64,000 bases of DNA from Pantoea vagans. GTDB taxonomy: Bacteria; Pseudomonadota; Gammaproteobacteria; Enterobacterales; Enterobacteriaceae. The stretch lies in contig NZ_CP038853.1 in the NCBI RefSeq assembly GCF_004792415.1, forward strand, positions 1,798,001-1,862,000. Reading direction: 5' to 3'. A model generated the notes under the pieces. The model made no database searches, was not told where the DNA came from, and saw only the letters and a list, made by a program, of their open reading frames with translations. The number at the start of each line of letters is the position of its first letter. The first letter of the stretch is position 1. This document shows positions 17,862 through 27,426 of the stretch, piece after piece. The translations under genes and the position numbers were made by a program.

Positions 17862-18824
17862 TTACGCGTTTACTTTCGCAATCAGATCCATCATTTTCAG
17901 TTTTTGATCGCTGGAAACTTTTCGCACTTCCAGTTCAATATTGCGTTCATTGAGTTTGCGGAATGCGGCGATATCTTTTTCATCAACCGAGACCGCATTA
18001 TTGACCTGGGTTTTCCCCTGGCGGAACGCCATCCCGCCGATGTTGACCGTTTTAATATCGACACCCTGTTCAACTACGCGCAGGACATCGGCGGGGTTGG
18101 TAAACAGCAGCATGACGCGATCCTGACCATACTTCGGGTTGTTCCACACCCGCACCATTTTGTCGACATCCACCACATGGGCCGTCACGCCGGGCGGCGC
18201 GACCTGCGTCAGCAGGGTTTTGCGCACGTGATCGTTGGCCACTTCATCGCTGACCACGATAATACGCTGAACGTTGGTCTCTTTAGTCCAGCGCGTGGCG
18301 ACCTGTCCATGAATCAGACGGTCGTCAATGCGCGCCAGCCCGATCTTCATGTGATCACCAGGCGCCATTGGCTTAGCCGGTTGTGCCGCAGCGGCCGGTT
18401 TCACCGCAGCCAGTGCCGGTGCTTCTTCTTTCGCTTTCAGGGCTTTGACCCCTTCACGACCGGTCTCCACCGCCACGGCGACCAGTTCGTCAAATCCGGG
18501 ATCGTCATCACGCGCCATCAGGGTTTCGACCAGCATCGGAATATTGACCCCGGCGATGACCTCATAGTGTGGCTTGTCGACAACAATGCGGCTGGCCGCA
18601 TTGAACGGGCTGCCGCCCCAGGTATCGACCAGAAAAAGAACCCCCTTGCTGGTATCCAGTTCTGCCAGTCGTGCCTGATATTTTTCAATCAGCGTTTCTG
18701 CATTTTCACCGGGGACAAAGTCTATCCAGCCGATATTCTCCTGCTCGCCTAACAGCATTTCTGCTGTTTTCAGCAGTTGTTCCGCTGCCCAGCCGTGTGT
18801 ACCAATTACTATCGCAATGGTCAC
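17862..18824 (-). CDS. manX: Mannose PTS enzyme IIAB
   Basis: 320 residues (E. coli 323). Cytoplasmic phosphocarrier: HPr phosphorylates H10 of the IIA domain (GTHGWAAEQLL) and the phosphate passes to H172 of the IIB domain (IDDRLIHGQVATRW), then to the incoming sugar. An alanine- and proline-rich linker (about 134-156) joins the domains. It starts with GTG at 18822-18824, preceded by GAGGT 6 bases upstream. First gene of manXYZ; the upstream region holds Mlc/NagC-like and CRP-like sites. Confidence 0.97.
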   Translation of the reverse strand: MTIAIVIGTHGWAAEQLLKTAEMLLGEQENIGWIDFVPGENAETLIEKYQARLAELDTSKGVLFLVDTWGGSPFNAASRIVVDKPHYEVIAGVNIPMLVETLMARDDDPGFDELVAVAVETGREGVKALKAKEEAPALAAVKPAAAAQPAKPMAPGDHMKIGLARIDDRLIHGQVATRWTKETNVQRIIVVSDEVANDHVRKTLLTQVAPPGVTAHVVDVDKMVRVWNNPKYGQDRVMLLFTNPADVLRVVEQGVDIKTVNIGGMAFRQGKTQVNNAVSVDEKDIAAFRKLNERNIELEVRKVSSDQKLKMMDLIAKVNA

Positions 18825-18970
18825 GTGCTACCTCCGTTCGCTAGAGATGCTCATCTGAGTAAATGAACTGTATTGAGACATGTTTTGATTATCTGTTTAA
18901 CCCGGTCATTCGACTTTCTGATATAGCGCCGAAAAAACAGGGGTTAACTTCATCAAGGCGGTAAAGTCGC

Positions 18971-19000
18971 GATTTATTTTAGTGATCGAAAAAATAAATT
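18971..19000. promoter_or_regulatory. Mlc/NagC-type operator upstream of manX
   Basis: A near-palindrome with TTATTTT (18974-18980) and AAAATAA (18991-18997) around a 10-base centre containing GATCG. This resembles the A/T-rich arms of Mlc and NagC operators, and manX is a known Mlc target in E. coli. Site identity is inferred. Confidence 0.55.
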
Positions 19001-19001
19001 A

Positions 19002-19017
19002 TGTGATGTCTGTCAGC
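19002..19017. promoter_or_regulatory. CRP-like site upstream of manX
   Basis: TGTGA-TGTCTG-TCAGC, an eight-of-ten match to TGTGA-N6-TCACA, adjacent to the Mlc-like operator. CRP activation of manX is established in E. coli. It could instead serve divergent yoaE. Confidence 0.5.
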
Positions 19018-19098
19018 TATTCACCCCGTCAGGTGGCGCTTTACCTTTTTTATGCGCCCGATCATCCGTTATGCAGATTGTAAAAATAAGAAAATTTT

Positions 19099-19126
19099 TT
19101 GACGCAATTTACCGACCTGATACATT
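19099..19126 (+). promoter_or_regulatory. Likely sigma-70 promoter of yoaE
   Basis: TTGACG (19099-19104), a 16-bp spacer and TACATT (19121-19126). Transcription would start near 19133, leaving a leader of about 200 nt before yoaE. Confidence 0.6.
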
Positions 19127-19133
19127 AACGTTC

Positions 19134-19333
19134 TGTTTATTACTCAGGAGTAACGGGCTTCAGCCCACCTTTATGGATCGTCACCGACGTCGCTTAATCT
19201 GTTCTTTGCGCCTGCTGGCGCGTCACCTTTCGCCTCGCGGCGTTTTCACCGCTTTCCCGACTACCCGGATGTCACGCTTCGCTGCGCTGACAGGCACCGG
19301 CTCGATCTGTTCCCTGTTCTGGAGTCATAAATA
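19134..19333 (+). other. Structured leader of yoaE
   Basis: About 200 nt without a credible gene but with several stem-forming stretches: TTACTC/GAGTAA, GGGCTTCAGCCC, GCGCCTGCTGGCGC, GCCTCGCGGCG and a stretch near CGCTTCGCTGCGCTG. Other TerC-family genes (alx) are controlled by the manganese-sensing yybP-ykoY riboswitch. The opening CAGGAGTAAC is only weakly like that motif, and I cannot match the rest. Confidence 0.4.
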
Positions 19334-20926
19334 ATGGAATTTTTATTCGACCCCTCAATCTGGGCGGGTTTACTGACGCTTATCGTGCTGGAAATCGTAC
19401 TCGGTATCGATAACCTGGTGTTTATTGCTATCCTGGCCGACAAACTGCCGCCAAAGCAGCGTGATAAAGCACGTCTGATTGGCCTGTCGCTGGCGCTGGT
19501 GATGCGTCTGGGCCTGTTGTCGCTGATCTCCTGGATTGTCACGCTGACCACGCCTCTCTTCAGCGTAGGCGGTTTCAGCTTTTCCGGACGAGATTTAATC
19601 CTGCTGTTCGGTGGTTTCTTCCTGTTGTTTAAAGCGACCATGGAGCTACACGAGAGGCTGGAGAACCGTCAGCTTGATGGTTCCGCAAATCGGGGATATG
19701 CCAGTTTCTGGGCAGTGGTATTGCAGATTGTGGTGCTGGACGCGGTCTTCTCACTGGATGCGGTGATTACCGCCGTGGGTATGGTGAACCACCTGCCGGT
19801 GATGATGACTGCCGTGGTGATTGCCATGGGTGTGATGCTGCTGGCGTCTAAACCGCTAACCAACTTTGTTAACGCGCATCCGACCGTGGTGGTGCTCTGT
19901 CTGAGCTTCCTGCTGATGATCGGTCTGTCGCTGGTGGCAGAAGGCTTTGGTTTCCATATTCCGAAAGGCTACCTCTATGCGGCGATTGGCTTCTCGATTC
20001 TGATTGAGCTGTTCAACCAGATTGCACGTCGTAACTTTATTCGCCATCAGTCAAATCGTCCGATGCGTGAGCGTACCGCAGAGGCGATTCTGCGCCTGAT
20101 GGGCGGCCGTAACCGTGCTCAGACGGCCAGCAATGGCAATAACAGCAGTAACGCCAGCGCCAGTGAAGAGTCGGCGCTGACGGAAGCGATGCCGCAGGAA
20201 GCGTTTAAAGATGAAGAGCGCTACATGATTAATGGCGTGCTGACGCTGGCTTCCCGCTCGATTCGCAGCATCATGACGCCGCGCGGTGATATCTCCTGGG
20301 TTGATGCGAATCGTCCGGTGGATGAGATTCGCGGTCAGCTGCTGGATACGCCTCACAGCCTGTTCCCGGTCTGCCGGGGTGAACTGGATGAAATTGTTGG
20401 CGTGGTGCGCGCCAAAGAGCTGCTGGTGGCGCTGGAGCAGGGTGTGGATGTGGCGACCTTCGCGGCGAATACACCGACCATTGTGGTGCCGGAGACGCTG
20501 GATCCGATCAACCTGCTTGGCGTGCTGCGTCGTGCCAAAGGCAGCTTCGTGATCGTCACCAATGAGTTTGGCGTGGTGCAGGGTCTGATTACGCCGCTGG
20601 ACGTGCTGGAAGCGATTGCGGGTGAATTCCCGGATGAAGATGAAACGCCTGATATTGTTGCAGATGGCGATGGCTGGTTAGTAAAAGGCGGAACCGATCT
20701 GCACTCGCTGCAGCAGTTACTCGACTTCCATGAGCTGGTCGATCCGACAGAAGATCACGCTTCTCTGGCGGGCCTGCTGATTGAGCAGAAAGGGCAGTTA
20801 CCGCTTCCCGGCGAGGTGATTGATATCACGCCGCTGCACTTCCAGATTATCGAAGCGACGGATTACCGTATCGATCTGGTGCGTGTTACCAAAGATAAAC
20901 CGCATGACGAGGAAGATGAGGAGTAA
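19334..20926 (+). CDS. yoaE: TerC-family membrane protein with CBS and CorC domains, YoaE
   Basis: 530 residues (E. coli 518). An N-terminal TerC-type membrane domain (about 1-240) carries the conserved acidic helix motifs [13 protein letters not shown] and [13 protein letters not shown], which bind metal in related proteins. It is followed by a CBS pair (about 305-425) and a CorC/HlyC transporter-associated domain (about 440-515). Likely involved in divalent-metal handling; related Alx and MntP act on manganese, but the substrate of YoaE is not settled. A short linker rich in Asn and Ser (about 260-275) is longer than in E. coli. Two hairpins follow the stop. Confidence 0.95.
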   Translation: MEFLFDPSIWAGLLTLIVLEIVLGIDNLVFIAILADKLPPKQRDKARLIGLSLALVMRLGLLSLISWIVTLTTPLFSVGGFSFSGRDLILLFGGFFLLFKATMELHERLENRQLDGSANRGYASFWAVVLQIVVLDAVFSLDAVITAVGMVNHLPVMMTAVVIAMGVMLLASKPLTNFVNAHPTVVVLCLSFLLMIGLSLVAEGFGFHIPKGYLYAAIGFSILIELFNQIARRNFIRHQSNRPMRERTAEAILRLMGGRNRAQTASNGNNSSNASASEESALTEAMPQEAFKDEERYMINGVLTLASRSIRSIMTPRGDISWVDANRPVDEIRGQLLDTPHSLFPVCRGELDEIVGVVRAKELLVALEQGVDVATFAANTPTIVVPETLDPINLLGVLRRAKGSFVIVTNEFGVVQGLITPLDVLEAIAGEFPDEDETPDIVADGDGWLVKGGTDLHSLQQLLDFHELVDPTEDHASLAGLLIEQKGQLPLPGEVIDITPLHFQIIEATDYRIDLVRVTKDKPHDEEDEE

Positions 20927-20983
20927 CGCTTCACGTTGTTACTGAGGCGCTGCCGGTATCACCGGCAGCGCTGAATCTCTCTG

Positions 20984-21018
20984 ACAGCCGCTGCTGAAAC
21001 GCCGCGGCTGTTTTTTTG
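20984..21018 (+). terminator. Terminator after yoaE
   Basis: ACAGCCGC/GCGGCTGT stem with a 12-base loop then TTTTTTTG. A second perfect stem without T tract, GCGCTGCCGGT with its complement, lies at 20948-20972. Confidence 0.88.
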
Positions 21019-21062
21019 TGTGCAGGGAGTTATATCAGGGCGGCGCGGCGCTGACGCGGCAG

Positions 21063-22625
21063 TTAACGGCGGGCATCAGCCTGATGCAGCGTCAGCCAGG
21101 CTGGAAAGTCTTCCAGCGGCATCGGGCGGGCAAAATAGTAGCCCTGCAGATGATCCACCCCGCGTTCGCGCAGATAATCCGCCTGTTCAGCCGTTTCCAC
21201 CCCTTCAGCCACCAGACTGATATTCAGGCGCTGGGCCAGCGAAATCACCATATCCGTTACCGTGGCGTTAATGGCATCCGTACCGATAGCCGCTGTGAAA
21301 ATCTTGTCGATTTTGAGCACGTCTGGCTGCAAATCTTTCAGGTAGGAGAGCGAGCTGTGACCGGTGCCAAAGTCATCAATCGCCAGCCGGACGCCAATGT
21401 CGTGCAGTTGTGCAATCACCGATTGATCGACGACCGGCAGGGCATCCCGCTCAGTGAGTTCCACTACCAGTTGCGGCACCGGACTGGCAGGCCACCACAG
21501 GTTCTGCAGATCGTCCAGAATGGCGCGGTCGCGGAAATGACTGGCGGCCACATTGATGGCGATATGAAAAGCGGGATCATCGGGCAACTGCGGCAGCTGT
21601 CTCACCACCTCGTTCAGCACAAAGCGCGTCAGCGGCTTGATCAGATTCTGGCGCTCGGCCAGCGGAATAAAGACATCCGGTGCGATCCAGCCCTGGCGGG
21701 CGTTATGCCAGCGCAGCAGCAATTCTATCCCGTCACACTCGCCGCTTTTGCTGTTGATCAGCGGCTGGCAATAGACCATAAACTCACGGGCCGTAATGCC
21801 GTAGCTGATTTGCCAGCTGAGGCTCATGCGATTTGCCGTCGCCAGCCAGATAATGTAGCCCATCAGCAGGCTCAGCAGCAGCGCCAGCGGCAGCTGTGAG
21901 GGAAGTGTCGCCAGCGCCAGCCGTGTCGGCGAAGGGCCATAGAGGGTGAGCGTAAACGGGTAGCGCAGCGAACCCTGCTCGTAACTCACTTCGTCATCTG
22001 CCGGCACCGTTGGCTCTATTAACGGATTGCCATACTCCAGGCTCTCACCATTAACATTAAACACAGCGCGTTCCACCCAGGGCAACTGAGGCTCCAGCAG
22101 GTAGTTACTCATCATTTCAATGTTGATGACCTGCAATATTCCCGAACGGTTATCCAGGCTTTTTGGCGTCCACAGCAGTAAAACCGGCGAGCCTTTCAGC
22201 AGATACTGATCGGTTGAGAGGGTCATACGCTGGCTGTTGAAGGCAAGGTCAGGATAAGTCTGGCTGAAAGGGATATTGCGCGGGCCGTAAATACTGGAGC
22301 AGTAAAGCATGTCGTTTTCGACCAGCAGAATGGCACGTACCGTCTGCAGAGAGGAGATTTTTTCGACGAGCGGAAAACGCACGTCCTGACAGGGAACGCC
22401 CACCAGCCCCAGCGTATTATTGGCTGAAACCTCCAGCGGTGAAAACATCCGGTCAAACCGCATAATCGCTTTGTCGGCGAAATCCATCGCCTGCTGTTCA
22501 ATACGTGACTTCTCTTCGATGTAGCGAAAGGCCAGCGTTAATATCAGCACCACGGTGGCGATTGACAGTGCGATCAGCAAACGCTTGCGTCTGAATTGTC
22601 CAACAAATTGCTGGGCCATAAACAT
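21063..22625 (-). CDS. pdeD: CSS-motif cyclic-di-GMP phosphodiesterase PdeD (YoaD)
   Basis: 520 residues. Two membrane helices (about 16-34 and 243-265) enclose a periplasmic CSS sensor domain with C79 (GVPCQDV) and the CSS motif at C109 (LYCSSIYG). The cytoplasmic EAL domain (about 285-510) keeps the motifs needed for hydrolysis: IELLLRW (EAL site), INVAASHF, ELTERDA, IDDFGTGHSS, LKIDK, VAEGVET and QGYYFARPMP. It should hydrolyse c-di-GMP to pGpG. In E. coli, CSS proteins respond to the DsbA/DsbB redox system; dsbB lies in this window. The start at 22625 has AGGTGGA upstream. Convergent with yoaE. Confidence 0.94.
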   Translation of the reverse strand: MFMAQQFVGQFRRKRLLIALSIATVVLILTLAFRYIEEKSRIEQQAMDFADKAIMRFDRMFSPLEVSANNTLGLVGVPCQDVRFPLVEKISSLQTVRAILLVENDMLYCSSIYGPRNIPFSQTYPDLAFNSQRMTLSTDQYLLKGSPVLLLWTPKSLDNRSGILQVINIEMMSNYLLEPQLPWVERAVFNVNGESLEYGNPLIEPTVPADDEVSYEQGSLRYPFTLTLYGPSPTRLALATLPSQLPLALLLSLLMGYIIWLATANRMSLSWQISYGITAREFMVYCQPLINSKSGECDGIELLLRWHNARQGWIAPDVFIPLAERQNLIKPLTRFVLNEVVRQLPQLPDDPAFHIAINVAASHFRDRAILDDLQNLWWPASPVPQLVVELTERDALPVVDQSVIAQLHDIGVRLAIDDFGTGHSSLSYLKDLQPDVLKIDKIFTAAIGTDAINATVTDMVISLAQRLNISLVAEGVETAEQADYLRERGVDHLQGYYFARPMPLEDFPAWLTLHQADARR

Positions 22626-22779
22626 CAGTATCCACCTTCACAAAAAGCCAGAAAAAAGCAAAAAATAACGGGGTTAGTATCGGCACGGCCAGGTCAATAT
22701 TGAGGCCGGAATGCAGAAAAGCGGGTCTGGAAAGCTGCGCAGACCGGACGGCTGCGCGGAAAACACTCTACCGTTTAAA

Positions 22780-22800
22780 CCTGCGCTGAGATAGCGCAGG
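22780..22800 (-). terminator. Hairpin downstream of sdaA
   Basis: CCTGCGCT/AGCGCAGG stem with a 5-base loop, followed on the minus strand by TTTAAAC. About 50 bp past the sdaA stop; probable terminator. Confidence 0.55.
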
Positions 22801-22850
22801 ATGCGGATTTTATTACGTTTGCACGTTATTTATACGATCAAACGTTTCGC

Positions 22851-24215
22851 TTAATCACACTGAACTTTAATCGCCAGACCGCCACGGGAAGTTTCACGGT
22901 ATTTCGCGTTCATATCCTTGCCGGTCTCATACATGGTCTCAATAACCTTATCCAGCGAGACGCGGGGTTCACTGGTGCGGCGGAGTGCCATACGCGCCGC
23001 GTTAATAGCTTTAACCGAGGCAATAGCATTACGTTCAATGCAGGGAACCTGAACCTGACCGGCCACGGGATCGCAGGTCAGTCCCAGGTTATGCTCCATG
23101 CCGATTTCAGCGGCGACGCACACCTGTTCCGGGCTGCCGCCCAGCAGCTCTGCCAGACCGGCCGCCGCCATCGAACAGGCGACACCCACTTCACCCTGGC
23201 AGCCCACTTCCGCGCCCGATATAGAGGCGTTCATTTTGTACAGCACGCCTATGGCCCCCGAGGCGAGGAAATAGCGCAGGAAAATATCGGGTGTCACCGG
23301 CTCGATAAAGTGATCGTAGTAAGCCAGCACCGCAGGCACGATACCGCAGGCACCGTTCGTCGGCGCCGTGACCACACGGCCTCCCGCGGCATTCTCTTCG
23401 TTGACCGCCAGCGCAAACATATTGATCCAGTCGATAACAATCATCGGATCGCTGGAGTGCTTGGTGGAGGAGGTCAGCAGGCGGCGCAGGGAGGCGGCAC
23501 GACGGGGTACGCGCAGCGGTCCTGGCAACACGCCTTCAGTATTCAGACCGCGATCGATACAGGCCTGCATGGTCTGCCAGATGTGGGTGAAATAGGCATG
23601 AATCTCGTCGCGGCTGTGCAGTGCCAACTCATTTTTCATCACCAGACCCGACAGCGACAGGCCGGTTTCGCGACAGTGCGCCAGCAGATCTTTGGCGGAG
23701 TGGAACGGCCAGGGCACAGAGACCTCATCCAGTGCCGACTGACCGAAGTGCTCTTCATCCACAATGAACCCACCGCCCACGGAGTAGTAGGTTTTCGACA
23801 GGATCAGCAGGTCGCCCGCAAACGCCAGCAGGCGCAGGCCATTTTCATGCAGTGAAAGGTTCTCACTGCGGAACACCATGCCGCCTTCACGCGGGAAATC
23901 AACTTCATGCGCGCCTTTTGCCAGCAGCAGACGCTCACGCTGTTCAACATCTTTAATAAATGCGGGAATGGCATCGATATCTACCGTGTCCGGCGATTCG
24001 CCAGCCAGACCCATAATAATGGCGATATCCGTGTGATGCCCTTTGCCGGTCAGCGACAGAGAACCGTAAACATCCACGGCGATCCGGGTGACCTCCTGCA
24101 GCTTTCCCTGTTCGCACAGCAAATCCACAAATTGTTTACCCGCTTTCATCGGGCCGACAGTATGCGAACTCGAGGGGCCAATGCCCACTTTGAACATGTC
24201 GAAAACACTAATCAC
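22851..24215 (-). CDS. sdaA: L-serine deaminase I
   Basis: 454 residues as in E. coli. An oxygen-sensitive [4Fe-4S] enzyme that converts L-serine to pyruvate and ammonia. The N-terminal domain begins ISVFDMFKVGIGPSSSHT. Cluster-region cysteines occur in TNGACGIVP, GAEVGCQGEVGVACSMAA and LTCDPVAG, and the conserved C-terminal CD ends the protein. The GTG at 24213-24215 is chosen because GAGGAG lies 8 bases upstream and it aligns with the E. coli start; another GTG three codons earlier overlaps that site. Confidence 0.97.
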   Translation of the reverse strand: MISVFDMFKVGIGPSSSHTVGPMKAGKQFVDLLCEQGKLQEVTRIAVDVYGSLSLTGKGHHTDIAIIMGLAGESPDTVDIDAIPAFIKDVEQRERLLLAKGAHEVDFPREGGMVFRSENLSLHENGLRLLAFAGDLLILSKTYYSVGGGFIVDEEHFGQSALDEVSVPWPFHSAKDLLAHCRETGLSLSGLVMKNELALHSRDEIHAYFTHIWQTMQACIDRGLNTEGVLPGPLRVPRRAASLRRLLTSSTKHSSDPMIVIDWINMFALAVNEENAAGGRVVTAPTNGACGIVPAVLAYYDHFIEPVTPDIFLRYFLASGAIGVLYKMNASISGAEVGCQGEVGVACSMAAAGLAELLGGSPEQVCVAAEIGMEHNLGLTCDPVAGQVQVPCIERNAIASVKAINAARMALRRTSEPRVSLDKVIETMYETGKDMNAKYRETSRGGLAIKVQCD

Positions 24216-24401
24216 AGGTGACACTCCTCACATTTATTCTCAGTCTGCCGGGGCAGTTTATGGCGCCCATAGTAATGGTCATGCCCCGGAAAAGAGCAGC
24301 TTTTCGCATGAAATAAACTTATCAAAACAGATAGAAAAAATTATAGCTCAGCCCGGCAGGTCGCTGACGGGCTGGAAGGGAGAAAAAGAAGTAGAAAGGT
24401 C

Positions 24402-24965
24402 TCAGAAGGCGATCTGCGTACTCAGTGAACGGATAATCCCTGCTGTCATGCCCCACACCAGATAATCCTGATAGCGCGACAGCCAGACCGGATGGCGTAC
24501 ACCCGCCCTATGCACCTCCAGCGCGCTATAGCGGCTGAGCTGCAGTGCCTCAGCCAGCGGCATCTCGAAGGCACTGCTCACCTCATCCGGATTAATCGTT
24601 AAGCGCAGATCGGCTGGAATAATGCCCAGCACCGGTGTTACCTGAAATCCGGTACTGCTGGTGACAGCGGGCAGCGCGCCTAATATCTCGACCTGCTGTG
24701 GATCGATACCGACTTCTTCCTGCGCCTCACGCAGGGCGGTGGCGATCAGCGAGGCATCGGTGTCATCCTGCATCCCGCCGGGAAAGGCGACCTGTCCGGC
24801 ATGTTTGCGCAGGGCGTGCGAGCGCTGCGTCAGCAACAGACCCGGTTCATGACGGGCTACAACCGGCACCAGCACCGCGGCATGACGTCCGGAAAGACGC
24901 TGCGTGCTGCGGGCTGGCTGCTGCAGGAGAAAGCGGCTGCGGAAAACCTCAAGCGTCAGTGCCAA
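24402..24965 (-). CDS. nudL: Nudix hydrolase NudL (YeaB)
   Basis: About 187 residues (E. coli 192). The Nudix box is clear, [25 protein letters not shown] CoA-pyrophosphatase-type UPF0035 signature precedes it ([21 protein letters not shown]), so CoA or a related nucleotide is a possible substrate. The TTG at 24963-24965 has GGAGG 5 bases upstream and gives [12 protein letters not shown], aligning with the E. coli start; a much longer frame would run deep inside pabB. It overlaps the pabB 3' end by 17 bp, indicating translational coupling. Confidence 0.93.
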   Translation of the reverse strand: MALTLEVFRSRFLLQQPARSTQRLSGRHAAVLVPVVARHEPGLLLTQRSHALRKHAGQVAFPGGMQDDTDASLIATALREAQEEVGIDPQQVEILGALPAVTSSTGFQVTPVLGIIPADLRLTINPDEVSSAFEMPLAEALQLSRYSALEVHRAGVRHPVWLSRYQDYLVWGMTAGIIRSLSTQIAF

Positions 24966-26328
24966 CTGAACCTCCTGTCTGTTCGAGAGCCGGTAAAATC
25001 CGGCTGACTTTGTCGAGCGTTTCCTGATACTCCGCTTCTGGATCGCTGTCTGCCACCAGCCCGCCACCTGCGGCACAGTAAAGCTGCTGGCCTTCGGCAA
25101 TCAGCGTGCGGATCGTGATGCTGGTATCCATCCGGCCACACAGGCTGATATAGCCGATACTGCCGCACCAGGCATTACGCCGCTGCGGCTCCAGTTCATC
25201 AATAATCTCCATCGCCCGAATCTTGGGCGCACCGGTTATTGAGCCGCCCGGAAAACAGGCGCGCAGCAGATCGGTAGCCTGCAGGGTGTCAGGCAACTGC
25301 GCCCGTACCGTGCTCACCAGATGATGGACGGCGGGGAAGGGTTCAACCACAAACAGTTCCGGCACCGTGACCGAGCCGGGCAGCGCCACGCGACCAATAT
25401 CGTTGCGCAGCAAATCGACAATCATCAGGTTTTCAGCCCGATCTTTCTCCGCATGACGCAGTGCCTCAGCCTGTCGCGCATCGGCAATCGGATCGGCACA
25501 GCGTGGCCGGGTGCCTTTAATCGGTCGGGTTTCAATCTGGTGTTGATTCAGCGACAGAAAGCGCTCCGGCGACAGGCTGAGGATTGCACTTTCCGGCAGG
25601 CGCAGAAACGCGCTGAACGGCGCGCGGTTAGCCGCGTTAAGCAGAGTAAACGCCTGCCACTCATCACCCTGATAACCGGCCTGAAAACGCTGCGCCAGGT
25701 TGACCTGGTAACAGTCACCGGCCTGAATATAGGCCTGAACCGCGGCAAAGCGCGTAGCGTATTCGGCATAGCTCAGATTAGAACGCCAGCCGCTGGTCAG
25801 TGAAAAAGGCACGTCTTCACGCGCGGGCCACTGCGTCAGCCAGGCGGCGCGTGCTTCAGCGTTCTTCAGTGCCACCAGCGTCAGGGTTTGCTGATGATGA
25901 TCGGCAATCAAGGCCCAGTCATAGATCCCCACGGCCATGTCCGGCGTTGTAAGATCGGCTGCGGCTTTGTGGGGCAGCAACTCAAACCGGCGGCCCAGAT
26001 CATAACCAAACAGGCCGAGCGCGCCGCCCTGAAACGGCAGCGCTTCGCAGGCCGCAGGCGTCACGCCCAGCGCATCACACTGTTGCTGCACCAGCAGCAG
26101 GGGATCCGCAGTCGATTCGGACGTGCCGGTCGCGTCGCTGATGGTCGTTAGCGGCCCGCGGGTCACCAAGGTGGCGCGGGGATCGGCCGTCAGAATATCG
26201 AAGCGGTTGTCGCTGTGGCTGGCCTGCGCGGAGGAGAGCAGCATCGCCCACGGCAGATGGGCAAGGGTGGCGAAACGCTGAGTCAGCGCATCCGGGGTAT
26301 AATCAAGCGTGAGGGTTTCAACAATCAT
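24949..26328 (-). CDS. pabB: Aminodeoxychorismate synthase component I
   Basis: 459 residues (E. coli 453). With PabA glutaminase it converts chorismate to 4-amino-4-deoxychorismate for folate synthesis. Chorismate-binding motifs are intact: [11 protein letters not shown] (the catalytic lysine of PIKGT), [37 protein letters not shown] and [10 protein letters not shown]. The N-terminal region has [20 protein letters not shown]. Divergent from yoaH and coupled to nudL downstream. Confidence 0.97.
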   Translation of the reverse strand: MIVETLTLDYTPDALTQRFATLAHLPWAMLLSSAQASHSDNRFDILTADPRATLVTRGPLTTISDATGTSESTADPLLLVQQQCDALGVTPAACEALPFQGGALGLFGYDLGRRFELLPHKAAADLTTPDMAVGIYDWALIADHHQQTLTLVALKNAEARAAWLTQWPAREDVPFSLTSGWRSNLSYAEYATRFAAVQAYIQAGDCYQVNLAQRFQAGYQGDEWQAFTLLNAANRAPFSAFLRLPESAILSLSPERFLSLNQHQIETRPIKGTRPRCADPIADARQAEALRHAEKDRAENLMIVDLLRNDIGRVALPGSVTVPELFVVEPFPAVHHLVSTVRAQLPDTLQATDLLRACFPGGSITGAPKIRAMEIIDELEPQRRNAWCGSIGYISLCGRMDTSITIRTLIAEGQQLYCAAGGGLVADSDPEAEYQETLDKVSRILPALEQTGGSVGTDA

Positions 26329-26438
26329 CGGGCAGACAAATCAGCAGGCAAAGAGGCGGTCAGACTGACATATTTTTTCCCGACTGGCACCTGTTAGTTC
26401 CGCATGGGATACTGTCGGCCCCAACGCAGGAGTAGAAC

Positions 26439-26633
26439 ATGTTTATTGGATTACCGGCTCTCTCACATGAGCAGCAACAGCAGGCCGTCGAACGTATTCA
26501 GGAGTTAATGACGGGTGGTTTATCGAGCGGTGTAGCGATCGCCCAGGTGGCGCAGGAAATCCGTCAGAATCACAAGGGCGAACAGATTCGGGCGTTATTC
26601 GACGACGAAGATGAAGAAAACGAAGAGGAATAA
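26439..26633 (+). CDS. yoaH: UPF0181 family protein YoaH
   Basis: 64 residues (E. coli 59). Function unknown. Conserved [20 protein letters not shown] followed by a helical stretch and a very acidic tail ([11 protein letters not shown]). AGGAG lies 8 bases upstream of the ATG. Divergent from pabB across 110 bp and convergent with the RidA-family gene, as in E. coli. Confidence 0.93.
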   Translation: MFIGLPALSHEQQQQAVERIQELMTGGLSSGVAIAQVAQEIRQNHKGEQIRALFDDEDEENEEE

Positions 26634-26645
26634 CACCCGACGTCT

Positions 26646-26990
26646 TTAGCGTGCAGCGATGATTTTAATTTCGATTTTGTATTTAGGATTCAGCAGCCCG
26701 GCCTGAACGGTGCAGCGCACTGGCGCATTGCCCGGTGAGACCCAGGCGTCCCAGGCGCGGTTCATGGCGGGGAAATCGGCTTTATCCACCAGAAACAGCG
26801 TCGCATCCAGGATCTTACTTTTATCACTGCCGAGGCGGGTCAGGATCGCGTCAATGACCGCCAGCGCATTGGCGGTCTGCGCTTCTGCGTCAGCATCCAG
26901 GTTTTCAGGCACGCTGGTGTAATAGATGGTGTCGTTATGAATAACAGCTTCGGACATGCGATGTTCCGGGTCAATGCGGGTAATACTCAT
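26646..26990 (-). CDS. yoaB: RidA/YjgF-family protein YoaB
   Basis: 114 residues as in E. coli YoaB. RidA-family proteins form trimers with active sites between subunits and hydrolyse reactive enamines and imines made by PLP enzymes; the YoaB subgroup is less studied. The family signature PVRCTVQAGLLNPKYKIEIKIIA at the C-terminus carries the arginine that RidA proteins use for substrate carboxylates. The start at 26990 (MSITRIDPEH) has GGGAGA upstream; the longer frame to 27047 is unsupported. Confidence 0.93.
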   Translation of the reverse strand: MSITRIDPEHRMSEAVIHNDTIYYTSVPENLDADAEAQTANALAVIDAILTRLGSDKSKILDATLFLVDKADFPAMNRAWDAWVSPGNAPVRCTVQAGLLNPKYKIEIKIIAAR

Positions 26991-27066
26991 CGGTTTCTCC
27001 CTGGTTAAGTGCGCATTAGCCTGGCACACTCCCGATATCGCTGTCACTCTTTACGGCCCTCTCGCC

Positions 27067-27426
27067 TTACAGGCAGCGTTCAACAATCGCCTGTCTGTCT
27101 GCCATCACATCCGGGGACATCCGGAATGTGGTGAAATATTTCACCTCCGCCCCTTTTCTGTGGGGTGAGACGTCCGCAAAAATCGAATCTTCCCAGGTGA
27201 AGACGCTGATCTCGCTGCCAGCAGGCTGGGTGTGAGTGGTGTTATCCCGGGCAATAACGCTGGTGGTGGACCAGCCACGATAAATACAGTCGCTGAGCTG
27301 AGGGACGGTACGGGTGCTTTGACCCTGAAAAACGGGTGGCTGCAGACGAGCCTGATCAGGCGTGGGAGCCTGGCAGCCACAAAGCAGCAGCACGCCAGCC
27401 AGAGAGCCGATGCGGTAATAGTTCAT
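27067..27426 (-). CDS. Putative lipoprotein of unknown function
   Basis: 119 residues. A short signal peptide ends in LLLCGCQAP, so the mature protein would begin at the second cysteine (C18) and be lipidated; the preceding cysteine at -2 is unusual in a lipobox. The mature part is small and mixed alpha/beta-looking, with two more cysteines (SDCIYRG and the penultimate residue). It recalls small YbfN/ChiQ-type enterobacterial lipoproteins in size and arrangement, but I do not recognise it firmly. Divergent from the small gene at 27769 and 76 bp before the RidA-family gene, with GGAGGCATG near its start. Confidence 0.65.
   Translation of the reverse strand: MNYYRIGSLAGVLLLCGCQAPTPDQARLQPPVFQGQSTRTVPQLSDCIYRGWSTTSVIARDNTTHTQPAGSEISVFTWEDSIFADVSPHRKGAEVKYFTTFRMSPDVMADRQAIVERCL

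Noticed and set aside
17853..18752. 299-codon open frame antisense to manX
   Set aside because: It is an exact shadow of manX, whose full-length match to E. coli is unquestionable. The antisense product has no recognisable domain and is rich in His, Gln and Arg as expected from reversed GC-rich codons.
19140..19170. yybP-ykoY manganese riboswitch before yoaE
   Set aside because: Only a short GGAGTA-like string matches. The conserved internal loops of that class are not recognisable by eye, so it is kept as a structured leader of unknown class.
21018..21899. 293-codon open frame antisense to pdeD
   Set aside because: Shadow of the EAL domain; no family features and no ribosome binding site.
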